A stretch of 64,000 nucleotides of DNA from Loripinus fragilis (GCA_964019695.1 OZ026522.1:20215977-20279976); one strand, 5' to 3'; shown: positions 40,046 to 50,895, counted from the stretch's first letter. Notes: generated by a model from the sequence alone, not told the origin. Program-made: numbers and translations.

Positions 40046-40215
40046 TTGTTTGAGCTGAAGATTACGTCCCAGTCAACCATATTTCAGTCATATTGGGATG
40101 ATTTCCTGTCTTCCTGGGTTGAACCACTACTTAAGGCACTAAGGCAGTGGTCAAGGACACTCAAACTAGCAACCCTTCAATCACCAGTCCTATTCTCGAC
40201 CAATTTAGCTATCAA
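40046..40215 (-). mobile_element. SINE-1-related copy, degenerate
   Basis: GATTACGTCCCAGTCAACCA, TGTCTTCCTGGGTTGAACCA, GGTCAAGGACACTCAAACTA, AGCAACCCTTCAATCACCAG occur in SINE-1 order with deletions. Confidence 0.65.
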
Positions 40216-40630
40216 GTTTCAATTAATTAGATCTCTAAAACTAACCTGTACATTTGCTGTAACATGAAACATTTGCAAACAAATGAAGGGGCAGATCATC
40301 TGATCAGAGCTTCTTCTGTTTCTTGCCAAGAAAATAAATTGGTTACTTTTCTAAATCCATATTTTTTATGATTTAAGCTCGTCTCTGTAGCAAACGGGTT
40401 GTTTTTTAGCCTTATCTGGTAGCCAACCACACATTGAGGAAGTTCTGATAACCTTGGTCAATTATGTCCCTTGAAAATTACGTTATGAATAATTAATGAA
40501 CAAATCAAAGTATTTCTTTAAAGTGTTTAGTTCCAAAAATGGATTCTTCCATTTGAAACCAATTGTCTCAAACCATTGATATAAGGGCTAACTCTTCAAT
40601 ACATGTAACTTTTTTTTAGTTACACTTACT
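40216..40630. other. No recognisable feature
   Basis: Nothing matched. Confidence 0.35.
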
Positions 40631-40884
40631 CAGAGACCAAGCTGGCCCAGAATTTTAGGGAGAAGTGACTTCTCCATGCAGGAAAATTAGGGAGAAGTGA
40701 CAGTCAGATAGGGAGAAGTTATAGCGCAAAATTACGGCATTTTCTTTCAATTTAGAAGCATATTAGCCATTACACATACTATTGCCATTTAATGGAAGGA
40801 GAAACACGATGCAGTGGTAATAGATTGTCTGATAATGTCACCATAGCTTGCATTTGTGTGGTGACAGAATGAAAATGAGTCTCC

Positions 40885-40919
<35 letters not shown>

Positions 40920-41030
40920 TTTTTTTTTTTTAGGGAAACTCCCACTTCTCCCTGGGTCCCAGTTAGGGCGAAATTTCGGCCCCTAGGGCGACTATTTCGC
41001 CCTAGTCGCACCCTAGCTTGGTCCCTGCTT
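40631..41030 (+). mobile_element. HP16 repeat, copy 2, with A/T-run hairpin
   Basis: Three spaced AGGGAGAAGT motifs, TTACACATACTATTGCCATT and TGACAGAATGAAAATGAG, then about 29 A followed by about 18 T (40887-40932) within TCCCTA..TAGGGA, then CACTTCTCCCTGGGTCCCAG and GGGCGAAATTTCGGCCCC. The A/T run is a self-complementary tract. Confidence 0.7.
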
Positions 41031-41035
41031 ACTTT

Positions 41036-41234
41036 ATTCTTTGCATGCTGGGTAATTTTGCCTTTTTGACATCGGCTGATTTTTTTTTCAAAATTAACTT
41101 TTTCAGAATATTCTTTCAGGAATACCACCAGAGCACCAAACAGTCTAGAGTGGGCCTGATCTGGTTCCAAACTGTTTGCATAGGGTATCTAATAATCAGC
41201 AGACAAAAAAAGCTGCCACTAGCGGTTTAAAGAG
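41036..41234 (+). mobile_element. PB-A MITE, copy 12
   Basis: TTCTTTGCATGCTGGGTAAT, ATCGGCTGATTTTTTTTTCA, core reduced to one arm (GGGCCTGATCTGGTTCCAAA), ATCAGCAGACAAAAAAAGC, ending TTTAAAGAG-TTAA. Confidence 0.8.
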
Positions 41235-41394
41235 TTAAAGACTTAGTAATCCATGGAGAATCTGTCTTATCAGCTGATGGCTGAAAGCCAGTTGGCTCTT
41301 TATATACCAAAATGTCACTTTTATTAATTTGATCAAGATTTTTTTTCACCTGTAAATTGTTTGCATGCTGCTAATTCTGCAATTTTGAACCAAA

Positions 41395-41510
41395 TACCCC
41401 TCGACCTTAAGTCCAGCACATACTCTACCACTGAGCCACTGCCCTCCACCACTGTGCCACTGTGCTCCACCACTGAGCCCCTGTGCTCCACCACTGAGCC
41501 ATTTCGGTCC
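41395..41510 (-). repeat. SINE-1 head fragment expanded to a 21-bp tandem
   Basis: Four 21-bp units at 41425-41445, 41446-41466, 41467-41487 and 41488-41508, each of the type CCACCACTGAGCCACTGTGC. This is the complement of the SINE-1 A-box region (..CAGTGGCTCAGTGGTAGAG). Confidence 0.85.
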
Positions 41511-42116
41511 TTTAACCCTTACCATGCTGAATATTTCATTTACTAAACTCCTCCCCTAGTTTTATCCAACTGCAGGATTACAGCTTATTAGTAAAGCCCC
41601 GTTCTCACTGTCCCGGTTTAAGGTGCCGGTTCATCCCTGTTTGATGATCCGGGATGAACCGTGATGAACTGTGTCACAACCGTGGCGGCACCGTGGACAA
41701 CCTTGGAGATCCGGGATGAACGGTGTTGAACCGGCTCATGTGCCCGGTTGCTTTAAAATGTTTAAAACAACCGGGACTCACCGGGAGTAACCGGGAAGGC
41801 TGTCGAATTCCTTGATAAACCGGGAAGACGCCTGGAGTAACCGTGTCTCCACCGGGGCGGCGTCGGGGTGATACCGGCGCAATCCAGGAACATCCGTATC
41901 TCCACCGTGACAAACCGTGCAGTTCAACTGCCTATGTATATGTAATAAAATGCAAAATAATAAAGAAAAGTCACTCCTGCTGCCCCTAAAATGAAAGTGG
42001 ATTCACCCAAATGATAAGGATGGGAAAGTCCATTCATCACAAGTTGGTTAAATTTTCAGCTCATTAACAAAGCTTATGAATAAATGCACTTATAGTTACT
42101 GAAGAGCCAATCATAT

Positions 42117-42346
42117 ATGAGCCACGACATGAGATTTCAAACAATGTGGTAGTTGCCATTAGCAAAGCCTCAGATCAGCCTGGGCCTAAGCGCAGTCTGA
42201 TCAGAGCCTTTGCTAGTCGCTTGATTATTCTATGACTGTTAAGCTACTGACCGAACAACTTTAAAGCTTAATTGGCGACTGCACAGGCTTGTCTGAGTCT
42301 ACACTTCTCAAAATATCACACTGTTTGAAATCACATGCCTCGGCTC
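42117..42346 (-). mobile_element. HP9 MITE, copy 3
   Basis: ATGAGCCACGACATGAGATT ... AATCACATGCCTCGGCTCA with AGCGCAGTCTGATCAGAGCC; nested within the 1606-bp element. Confidence 0.85.
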
Positions 42347-42390
42347 AAAGTGTTTATATTTTTTTACGGAAAAGCAAGACAATCTGGGCC

Positions 42391-42650
42391 TAGACTTACA
42401 ATGTATCCTTAAAGTTAAGGAGTACTTAAGTTAAGTATTGAATTTCTAGGATGCGAAAAATAACGTTTCCAAACTGATTTAAACCAAAATAGTTTCATTT
42501 TTTCTGTAGATCACAATGATATCTTTGACCATGAGTACTGCATCTGTCTTGGCAATTTATTAAGCATTTAATGTACATGTTTAAGTATCAGTACTTAAAT
42601 TAAGTCTTCCTTTACTTTAAGGAGGCATTGTAATTCTGGGCCCAGATCAA
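42391..42650. mobile_element. Palindromic element, about 55-bp TIRs
   Basis: ATCTGGGCCTAGACTTACAA.. and the complement of ..TTGTAATTCTGGGCCCAGAT, both continuing into CCTTAAAGTTAAGGA / TTTACTTTAAGGAGG and AGTACTTAAGTTAAGTATT / AGTACTTAAATTAAGTCTT. Nested within the 1606-bp element. Confidence 0.75.
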
Positions 42651-43203
42651 CAACATTTAAACCTCTTCGTAAGAAAACAGGTCTGCTTCTGCTTATTTGT
42701 CATGCAAATGAGCTGCGAGGTTACTAGGCATTTGCTTTCGCTACACAGATCTTGATTCCTCTGGTAACTTGTATATGGCTGTGCAGCCCAATTTGTGTCA
42801 TAACTGTTATGCGATAGAGACAGGAGAAAACTGATGTTACACCAAGTTTTTACCCTGGTTTTATATTGTAGAGTAGCACCGGGGCGCAACCGTGGCCCTA
42901 CCGGCATGCAACCGTGGCGCAACCGGCAGTTACCGGGACATCACCGTAAACAACCTGGGTAACACCAGGGTATACCGGTAGGAACCATGGCTCCACCGTG
43001 CTGCACCGTAAGTGCTCCGTGGTGAACCGGGGATCAACCAGCATCTTGCTTTCTCGAGAACCGGGGCTATACCGGGGTAACGTCGGCACATATGAGAACG
43101 CAATTTATTTTTTATGAAATGTGTCCCGGTGCATCACGGTATACCGGCTGTCCAGCATCGGGATGAACCGTGGCTACATCGGCACAGTGAGAATGGGGCT
43201 TAA

Positions 43204-43396
43204 GGGAGCGCAGAGTGTGGTAGAGTACTTGACTCCAGACCAAAGGGCTGCGGGTTTGAGCCTCACCAGCGTCACTGCGTTGTGTCCTTGAGCAAGAACA
43301 TTTATCCTAGCTTAGTACTGGTTCAACCCAGGAAGACCCGTCCCTTAAATATAACTGAAAGATTGTTGATGGAACATAAATAATCAAATCAAACAA
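43204..43396 (+). mobile_element. SINE-1 copy next to the 1606-bp element
   Basis: GGGAGCGCAGAGTGTGGTAG, GGGCTGCGGGTTTGAGCCTC, TGTCCTTGAGCAAGAACATT, GTTCAACCCAGGAAGACCCG, AATCAAATCAAACAA. Its duplication CTTATTAGTA is at 43397-43406 and, across the 1606-bp insertion, at 41584-41593. Confidence 0.9.
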
Positions 43397-43424
43397 CTTA
43401 TTAGTACACAATCACCGGCAGAGT

Positions 43425-43490
43425 GAAAAACAGTGTGGATCTTGATCAGCTAGCTTCTGAAAAGCCAACTGATATGGATCTACACAGGAT
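43425..43490. repeat. Shared-core hairpin, decayed
   Basis: AAAACAGTGTGGATCTTGAT..CAGCTAGCTTCTGAAAAGCCAACTG..ATATGGATCTACACAG (parts), close to the hairpin at 2356-2422. Confidence 0.55.
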
Positions 43491-43524
43491 ATATCCAATA
43501 AGCATGGTATAAAAGGTTTAAATG

Positions 43525-43735
43525 TCAAAGGATAACCCTTAACATGCTAACATTTTTTCTGTCCAGAAAATGTCATCTGCTTATTACATCTGTTGCATAT
43601 ATTCAAATGCACTTCACACTAATTTCATCACAGAAGCAAACACTAGGAGCAGTCTGAACTGGGTCCATATTTTTGCAATATATGCCACCAAAGTACATAA
43701 ACAGATGACAATTGTCGTAAATAGCTAATAGTGCA
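43525..43735 (+). mobile_element. PB-F element, copy 1
   Basis: CCCTTAACATGCTAACATTT, AAAATGTCATCTGCTTATTA, GGAGCAGTCTGAACTGGGTC and AAAGTACATAAACAGATGAC. Same order as 55030-55225. One core arm is largely lost. Confidence 0.65.
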
Positions 43736-43750
43736 GGACATGGGTAAAAC

Positions 43751-43937
43751 AGGACTTTAGATAAGAGAGTGTGTACCAAAAAATTAAATTTCTTATTTCT
43801 CATATAAAACATATGTTGTGGGTACTCAAAAGAACCGTCTCAATGAGACGGTTCTTTTGAGCACCCAAAACATATGAAAAAACTGATGGGTAAGAAAATA
43901 TTTACAAGTTTATGCTTAAAATTTTTGTTTATCTATT
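43751..43937 (+). mobile_element. HP1 hairpin MITE, copy k
   Basis: GACTTTAGATAAGAGAGTGT ... AATTTTTGTTTATCTATTA. Perfect hairpin 43825-43841 with 43845-43861, loop AAT. Shows both termini well. Confidence 0.88.
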
Positions 43938-43939
43938 AA

Positions 43940-44410
43940 AACCTATGGGTAAAAGCAGCAGCAAGGACCTCGGACAGTTTCCTATTCAATCTGCCCAAAT
44001 TTCGACAGCCTGTGGCTAGCATAATGCATAACTGACAACTATGGTTTTGTGCTTAAATGAAACCCTGACATTTAGTGCATCTAACAAAATAAAAATATTT
44101 TGAAAATATCGCATAATAATGCCAGGACTTTAGGGTTTAGGGGGTGGGGGTATTTTTGTGACCAAATTTTATTTCACAGAAAGTAAAAGTTTCGTCGAGT
44201 ATTCACCTAAATACAAGTTAATATAATGTTTGCGGCATAAAACTTGAGACGAAAGTGATGCGTTTGCATAAAATTCGGGTTGAGAAGATTTCATTGTTTC
44301 GTCTAAAGAAGTGTGCTGTCAATTACTTTTGACTACTACCTGTAATGTTTCGAGTTCAACCAGTTCACTTGTGCACTGAGGTGTATCATATCTGTATACT
44401 GTATAAATCA
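43940..44410. other. No recognisable feature
   Basis: Nothing matched. Confidence 0.35.
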
Positions 44411-44413
44411 GAG

Positions 44414-44578
44414 TCTAGATAAACACAGTTTTTTAGCGTAAAATCGTAATATTTTCTTACACATCAGATTTAACCTATAATTTTGGTGCTTTAAAGAACC
44501 TTTTGAGTACCCACAACATAATGTTTTGGTTGAGAAATGAGACAATTAATTTCTTTGTAAGCACTCATAACTAAAGCC
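44414..44578 (-). mobile_element. HP1 MITE, copy l, hairpin deleted
   Basis: CTAGATAAACACAGTTTTTT ... GCACTCATAACTAAAGC. The centre reads GGTGCTTTAAAGAACC directly followed by TTTTGAGTACCC, so the CCGTCTC..GAGACGG core is missing. Confidence 0.82.
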
Positions 44579-44599
44579 CTGATATATGCCATTGCAAAT

Positions 44600-44834
44600 T
44601 GATATTTACCTACAGGTTTTTACAAAATAAGTTTCTAATAAGTTTTTAAAATTAAGTGTTTTTGAGCATTTTGACAGCGTTCCCCCCCGTGACCAAACAT
44701 GCCGTTTTTATATGATGTGTGAAATGTAAACTTACAACTGTATGCAAAAGGATTAGTTTGGTCACGGGGGGGGGGAAAGCACCTCAGTAAAACTTTTTCT
44801 ATTTTCTATATGTTGAATAGCTAAAACGGAGTTT
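44600..44834. mobile_element. Palindrome with C7/G9 arms
   Basis: GCGTTCCCCCCCGTGACCAAAC (about 44677-44697, in parts) pairs with GTTTGGTCACGGGGGGGGGAAAGC (about 44757-44780, in parts). A third GTGACCAAA sits near 44159. Confidence 0.55.
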
Positions 44835-45129
44835 TCAACCCATATTTTTCATTTGGTACTTGTCCAATGAGAAAACGGCTTTTGTGGATAAGTCGAGGGT
44901 TGAATCTACTATCTTTTTCATAGAAAAAATATCATTTTCTTTGAAACTTTTCTCTGGTCATTTTTATGGGCAATCCTTCATTAAGACTGTCCGAGGTCCT
45001 TTAAGAATGATAATGATAGGCTGTCAGTTTCATCTTGATTGCCACACTTATCTTCTATGTGATTACAGTGATAATACACCAAGTTGATGCTCAAAAGATA
45101 GAAATAATACTGTAGTCGAATGATAAGTG

Positions 45130-45367
45130 AGGCTTGTATAGGGGGGTACCAAATATCCCATATCCCTTGAAGTAAACAGGCAAGTATCCCTTAAAAACTG
45201 GCAAACATCCCCATAATTAATTTTCCAAAATATTCAATATCCCTGAAAGTAACCCAAATATTGAACACAGTATCCCATATCCCTGGAAGTGAAATGGAAA
45301 GTATCCTATATTCCTGGAAGTAAAATGGCAAATATCCTGTATCCCTAAAGCCCCTATACAAGCCTCA
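45130..45367. mobile_element. TIR element AGGCTTGTATAGGGG
   Basis: AGGCTTGTATAGGGG and CCCCTATACAAGCCT are perfect inverted ends. GATAAGTG/CATAAGTT flanks are a possible 8-bp duplication (6 of 8). The interior has repeated TATCCCATATCCCTGGAAGT-like phrases. Confidence 0.75.
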
Positions 45368-45469
45368 TAAGTTGAAAGCGATGCCGAAACTTCAGCATAG
45401 GTCTGCACGTAACTTTAGCTGGACTGACAAAATTGAACAAAATGCTCAATGCAGGCCCATTGGACACAA

Positions 45470-46000
45470 TGATGGGCAACCTTTTGTGTGACCTTGATCA
45501 AGGTCAAATAATGTATTTTCTTGTACTCTTAAAGTTTACCACTGTATGCAGCAACTTTAACCTTGCAGGTGCATAGGTCACATGATGAAGAGGGAACTGT
45601 GCAATGATTCATGTGACCTTGACCCCTACATGATGTAAAGGGTACTGCATGGGTACCATTTTGTGTGACCTTGAACCCAAGGTCGAGGTCAAATAATGTA
45701 TTTTATTGTAAATGTATCTCCTCCTAAGCTGCTAAACATACCAACTTCAAACTTCACAGGTGCATCGGTCGTACTGGGTAACAATTCTTGTAAACTTGAC
45801 CCCAAGGTCAAGGTCAAAAGTCAAATAATGTATTTTCTTTTAAATGCATCTCCTCCTTACCAGTTAGACATAATAATTTCAAATTGTGCAGGTACATAGG
45901 TCACATGTTGTATAGGGTACTCACCAGGGCAATGTTATTTGTGACCTTGACTCCAAGGTAAAGGTCAAAGGTCGAATAATGTTTTTTCTAGCATTTATTC
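45470..46000 (+). repeat. AGGTCA-rich repeat I
   Basis: Three or more units with GTGACCTTGACCCCAAGGTC, AAAGTCAAATAATGTATTTT, GCATCTCCTCCTAA and GTGCAGGTACATAGGTCACA. Half-sites AGGTCA occur on both strands. Confidence 0.75.
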
Positions 46001-46896
46001 TCATTTCAAGGAGAATAAAGTCTGACATTTCATGTGAATCATCTGCTAAGTAAGGTGGCTTACATCCCCACCTATTGACAAGGCAATCATGGCTAGCCCA
46101 TCACTGCACGGGTATTTTTATTTCTCTAAGAAAACATATGAGTATTTATTAGACATGTCTCATTGACAGGCTTCGATTGAGCACCACAACAATTGAGCCA
46201 TGACACATGTCATTTCCAACTATGTGGCATTTCGACAAGTGTAGACTCGGACGAGCCCGGCAAGCCCCTTTTAGGCTAAGAAACTCCAAATGGTGTTCAG
46301 TCAGTATAGTCCGGTAGAAAATAAAAATGACCTGGAACTTGATTTTAAAGTTTTTTTCTTCATTGATTCTTGTTGCTCAGACATTGTACATGATGAATCC
46401 AACTGATGCCACTCTGGCATCATTGAGCGTTTTGAAAAATTAAAGATGGCGTCCAAGATGGCCGTCAGCTAGACTTCTAACACCTATTCGACCAACATGT
46501 TCGACATAAAGCGCTTTAATTTTGACTTTTTATGGATATTCAGAGGCTAAATGATACAGACAGTTTAAATGGAACATTTTGTCGATTCAGAAGGTTGAAA
46601 TATTAAAGATGGCGTCCAAGATGGCCGACATTTAGTCTCCTAAGACCTATCTGACTAAAAAACCGCAATAAAAAGCAATTTATTTTTGCTTTTTTATGGC
46701 TGTTTAGAGTCTAAATGATACGACTGATTAAAATGGAACATTGATTTGATTCAAAAGGTTGAAATATTTACGATGATGTTCAAGACGGCCGCCATTTAAT
46801 GCGAAATTCAACCTGAAATCAGAATCACAGTTAATAACCATTTTTCTGATAGTTTTTAACAGTAGTTGTATTCAGAGAAGTTGACTGGCATGCTGT

Positions 46897-46925
46897 TGTT
46901 GTTGTTGTTGTTGATGTTGTTTTCA
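46897..46925 (+). repeat. (GTT)n microsatellite
   Basis: About seven GTT units, interrupted by GAT; a shorter run recurs near 47340. Confidence 0.85.
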
Positions 46926-47559
46926 GCGTTGTTAAATATTCAAAATGTCGTCCAAGATGGCCGACATTTTCAGTCCTAAGACCTATCTGACCAAAAAAGG
47001 CAATAAAAAGCGTTTCAACTTTTACTTTTTATGGGTATTTAGAGTCTATATGATACGAATGATTAAAATGGTACATTGGTTTGATTCAGAAGGTTGAAAT
47101 ATTTACGATGGTGTCCAAGATGGCCGCCATTTTAAAGCAAAATTCAACCTGAAATCAGAATCACAGTTAAATATGTTCTTAAAAGGGTATCCTTTGGAAG
47201 CAAAGATTGGACCAAAGAACTGAAACTAGAGTGTGCATATTTCCTGGGCCAGACTAGCTAGTTTCTGCCATTTAGGCTTCATTTAGGCTATTTTTCTGAT
47301 AGTTTTCAGCAGTGTTGTATTTAGAAAAGTTGAGTGGCATGTTGTTGTTGATTTCAGCGTTGTAAAATATTCAAATTGACGTCCAAGATGGCAGAAAAAG
47401 CAGGATGTGGAATCAAAAAAGAGGGAAAATACTATATCCGTATGGAGTGCAGTGTATCAACAACCAAAAACGAGCATAAGATCTATCTGCATGTTGCCAT
47501 TGCTGCTGCTTGGGAGAAACTGTAAAAAACAGGCCTGTCAGTGCAGTCATAAAAACATT

Positions 47560-49300
47560 ATTACTATACAGGTCTGGTGCAAATGCAACAGACAGAACAG
47601 ATGGTTGGATATTGCTATAACAAATATAAATACTAGTTCTGGTGTGGTGCAAGTGTATCATACATGGATGCTTGTAGGTGCAATGTCAACAGACATGACT
47701 GCTAGCTAAGCTCAACTGTCAAAGACATGACAAATGATCCAATGCAATTGTTACAGACATGGCTGATAGCTAGGGGGAAAATACAACATTCATGGATGCT
47801 GATAAGATGAATTGTAAGAGGCATGCATGCTGATAGTATGCAACATATAAAGACATGGCTGCTCGTCAGGTGCTACTGTAACATACATGCCTGATGGTCT
47901 GGTGCAATTGTACTTTCCAGCCTGTTAGTGAGGTACAAGCATAGGAGACATTTACTACCAATCTGAGGCAAGTGTAACAGATATACCTGCTGGCTCATCC
48001 CCACAACTGCAAATGTGCTGACTACATTTACATAAATGCATGTGGGTCGAATGCAATTGTATGGTCAGGTGCAACTGTCACAAACATGCCTGCTGCTTCA
48101 GAGCAAATTTAAAGGCATGGGTACTGCAACAGGCCTGATAGTCTCGTGAAGCTGTTACAGATATGACTGCTGGCATGGAGTCTTGGTTTCAGACATGTGT
48201 GGCTGGTTCTATGCCACATAATCAAATATGCGTAATGGTAAAGATGTCTACTGACCATGTGGCAATAATGGCTGGGCTGCTGGTCTGATAAAAGTAAAAC
48301 AGAACATGCACAATGATCCAATGCATGAGTCACCAGCATTCCTGTTAGTCAGGTGCTATTGTAACATACATTATTACTGGTGCGATGTTACAAACATACA
48401 TGCCTGAAGGTCCAGTGTCTCGGTAACAGGCATGTTTGTTGTTTCTGTACCACATGATTAACATGCGTGATTGTAAGGATGGCTGATGTGATGGCCTGCT
48501 GTCGTTCAGTGAAACTTCAACGCGGACTTGGTACCATTCAATCAGATATTGCCCCCAGTCGATTTAAAATCGAACAGAAAAGCTACTCGACTGATTCCCC
48601 TCCACCAGACATGCCAACTTGCATTGTGAAACTTTAGTAGGCAAGACTATTGCTAAGTTGTCAATGCAACATACATGCCTACTGGTCTGGTGCACTTCAT
48701 GGCTTTGTCGCTGCAGCTGCAACAAATGTGTCTTCTGACCTAGTGTAACTTCCACAAACACAGCAGCTATTCAAACATGCCTACTGGTTGAGTGCTGTGC
48801 AAAATGGATGCTTGCTGGACCATTGCCACTCAGTCTGTATGCCTGCCCACTTTTACCACTCACTCCTGCATGCTTGCTGGTGTTGTGCCTCTCTATCTGC
48901 CATACCTGCTTGTATGGTGTATCACTATCAGCCGTGCCTGCTGGTGTGGTGCCTTACTATAGGCCATGCCTTCTGGTGTGATGCCTCATTATCATCCATG
49001 TCTTCTGATGTGGTGCCTCACAATTCGCCATGCCTGCTGCTTCGTTGCCACTGCAACCAACATGTTTACTAGAACTGTGCAGATAGAAGGATGGTTACAA
49101 ATGTGGTGCTACTTGTACAGAGGTGTCATCACATCAGACATGTTTGCTGATCTGGTGCGATTCTCAGATATATTTGCCTGCATGTACAGTGCAACTCTAT
49201 TAGACATGCATGCCGGGTTCGTTTATTTAGATATGTGTGTGTTTGTAAAGGCATCTGTTCTGTTACAAATCCATCATAATGCCTACAGGTAGGGTGCCAC
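47560..49300 (+). repeat. Degenerate tandem array inside the 3.5-kb element
   Basis: Dozens of loosely spaced ACATGCCTGCTGGTCTGGTG CAACTGTAACAG phrases, about 35-50 bp apart (e.g. near 47630, 47870, 48075, 48670, 48780, 48960, 49140). The most regular section is about 48850-49050 (TGCCTGCTGGTGTGGTGCCT). Confidence 0.75.
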
Positions 49301-49964
49301 TCCCACGGGTTTGTAAAATGTGTCGGCTACGATCTTGGACGCCATGTTGAATGTATCAAACGCTGAGTGATGCATAAATAGCATCACTTGGATGTTACAA
49401 GGGTGATGTATGTAGTTCAAAATCAGTAAAATAAGCATTTTGCATGCAAATCCCTGGCCTTTGTCTGCCTCAGGGAAGATTTTCTTATATTTTTGTGATA
49501 AACCGCCATCTTGGCAGCCATCTTATCCGCATTCTTTATGTTATTTGGTAACAAGCTAAGTGTGTTCAGTTAGATTCCAACTTCATAGCAACAATTTAAG
49601 AAAGAAAATGGGTTTGAGACATTTTTTCTGTATCACGCAATTTTCTCTCTTATAATTGACCTCCATCTTGGACGCCATCTTGGATATATCGAAACGCTCA
49701 ATGATGCCAGAGTGGCATCACTCGGATTTTTCAAGGACAATGTATGCACTACCAGAATCAACAAAGAAAAAAGTTTAAAATCTAGTTCCAGCTAGGTCCT
49801 CCTAAAATTCGCTCGAATACTGCCGGACTAGTAGCTTAATAGTCATTTAGTATTCAAGCGACTACCAAAGGCTCTGATCAGACTGCGCGTATGCGCAGGC
49901 TGATCTGAGGCTTTGCTGGTCGCACATACCACATTGTTGGAAATCTCATGTCACGGCTCAAATA

Positions 49965-50520
49965 TTTTTATGGAGAAACGCAAAAATTGTGAAAACTGCC
50001 ATTTTCAGATGTAAAATAATCTCATCGAAGGAAATACATGTACAATGAGACAGACAGACAGATGGACAGTTACGGTACTTACTATATTTTTCCAGCTGAG
50101 TATCAAAATCATACTCATCCATTTTATATTGTAAATACACTAGCTCCCGCAAAAAATTACTCCATTTGACAAAGAATTTTATTTTGAAAATATTCGCACA
50201 AAAAATTATTCCATACAACAAAGCACTAATATATCCTTATCTTTTTTATTCCATTCATTAAATATCTCATTCTATTCACTAGAGGTTCTTATATCCTTGC
50301 ATGTTTAATTTTCCACAATAGAATTAAATTCGCTGAATGAGTAGAGAAGGTTCATCCATATTTTGAACAGAATTAAATTAGGCATTCCATTCCTCTGTCC
50401 TGTAGTGTTTAACTAAGAGATATCAATATAGACCAAGATGAAATGAACATCAATACAGGTGAACATCTGGGAGAGAATAAGTACTAGATTAATTACTTAG
50501 AAATTAATACATGGCCACTG
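49965..50520. other. No recognisable feature
   Basis: Nothing matched. Confidence 0.35.
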
Positions 50521-50765
50521 CCCCGTTGCCAGACATATCGGCCCTGTGTCTCCGTATAAGGAATGCCGGGCCGATATGCCTGATAACGTGGCGGCTATGT
50601 TTTAAACTTTTTATTACATGTTAACGTCCCCGCGACATAATTGATGTCATTTATGATGCTGAGGGTGCACACGAAGGCTGATATGGGTGCACGTGAGGGC
50701 CGATATGGGTTCAAGTAAGCGGGCTGTTATGGGTCTGGAATCACGAGCAGTATCAGCCCGGGTAA
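50521..50765. repeat. CGGGCCGATAT-type repeat
   Basis: TTGCCAGACATATCGGCCC and CGGGCCGATATGCCTGATAAC are inverted at the left. GGGCCGATATGGG and ATCAGCCCGGGTAAC recur further on. Related in motif to the palindromes at 62073 and 63644. Confidence 0.55.
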
Positions 50766-50810
50766 CTAAGCATTTTGTTACTATTTTTAGTAAAACATGT
50801 AATAATGTCA

Positions 50811-50895
50811 CATTAAACATGTGTGGTGCATTGGTCCTAAATGGAATCACCTTAATGAGGCAATTCCATGGTAATGAGTGCCCACATTACATGCA
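50811..50895. repeat. HP1-related palindrome, decayed
   Basis: ACATGTGTGGTGCATTGGTC..GGAATCACCTTAATGAGGCAATTCC (parts); the relative at 12087-12153 is intact. Confidence 0.55.

Larger units (their letters stand above)
41595..43200. mobile_element. 1606-bp TIR element with TAA duplication (PIF/Harbinger-like)
   Basis: Ends AGCCCCGTTCTCACTGTCCC and, on the other strand, AGCCCCATTCTCACTGTGCC; similarity resumes at GGTTCATCC. TAA lies at 41592-41594 and 43201-43203. The sub-ends (41600-41935 and 42850-43190) are GC-rich and full of ACCGGGR/ACCGTGG motifs on one strand. The middle carries an HP9 copy and another palindromic element. TAA/TTA duplications are characteristic of PIF/Harbinger; no transposase frame is seen. 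Confidence 0.82.
46307..49830. mobile_element. Nested 3524-bp element with about 170-bp TIRs
   Basis: The left end TAGTCCGGTAGAAAATAAAA and right complement TAGTCCGGCAGTATTCGAGC align with small indels through ATTTTAAA.TTTTTTTCTT, TTGATTCT and TGATGCCACTCTGGCATCAT to GATGGCGTCCAAGATGG. GTA is repeated at 46304-46306 and 49831-49833. The left subterminal region repeats GATGGCGTCCAAGATGGCCG-like phrases several times, and the right side carries their complements. No transposase frame; class unresolved (a 3-bp duplication would fit CACTA-like or Harbinger-like elements, but neither terminus matches well). Confidence 0.88.
46194..49960 (+). mobile_element. HP9 MITE, copy 4, split by a 3.5-kb element
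   Basis: Left: GAGCCATGACACATGTCATT to GTTCAGTCAGTA (46306). Right: GTAGCTTAATAGTCATTTAG to CTCATGTCACGGCTCA. Joined, it equals HP9 copy 1. Confidence 0.87.

Noticed and set aside
40887..40932. Poly-A/poly-T tract as a retrogene tail
   Set aside because: The A-run is followed directly by a T-run within inverted TCCCTA/TAGGGA and matches a second, shorter copy at 3583-3615; it is the HP16 hairpin.
44600..44834. Related element with GTGACCAAA at 44159
   Set aside because: Only nine bases are shared, so a larger element spanning 44150-44830 is not supported.
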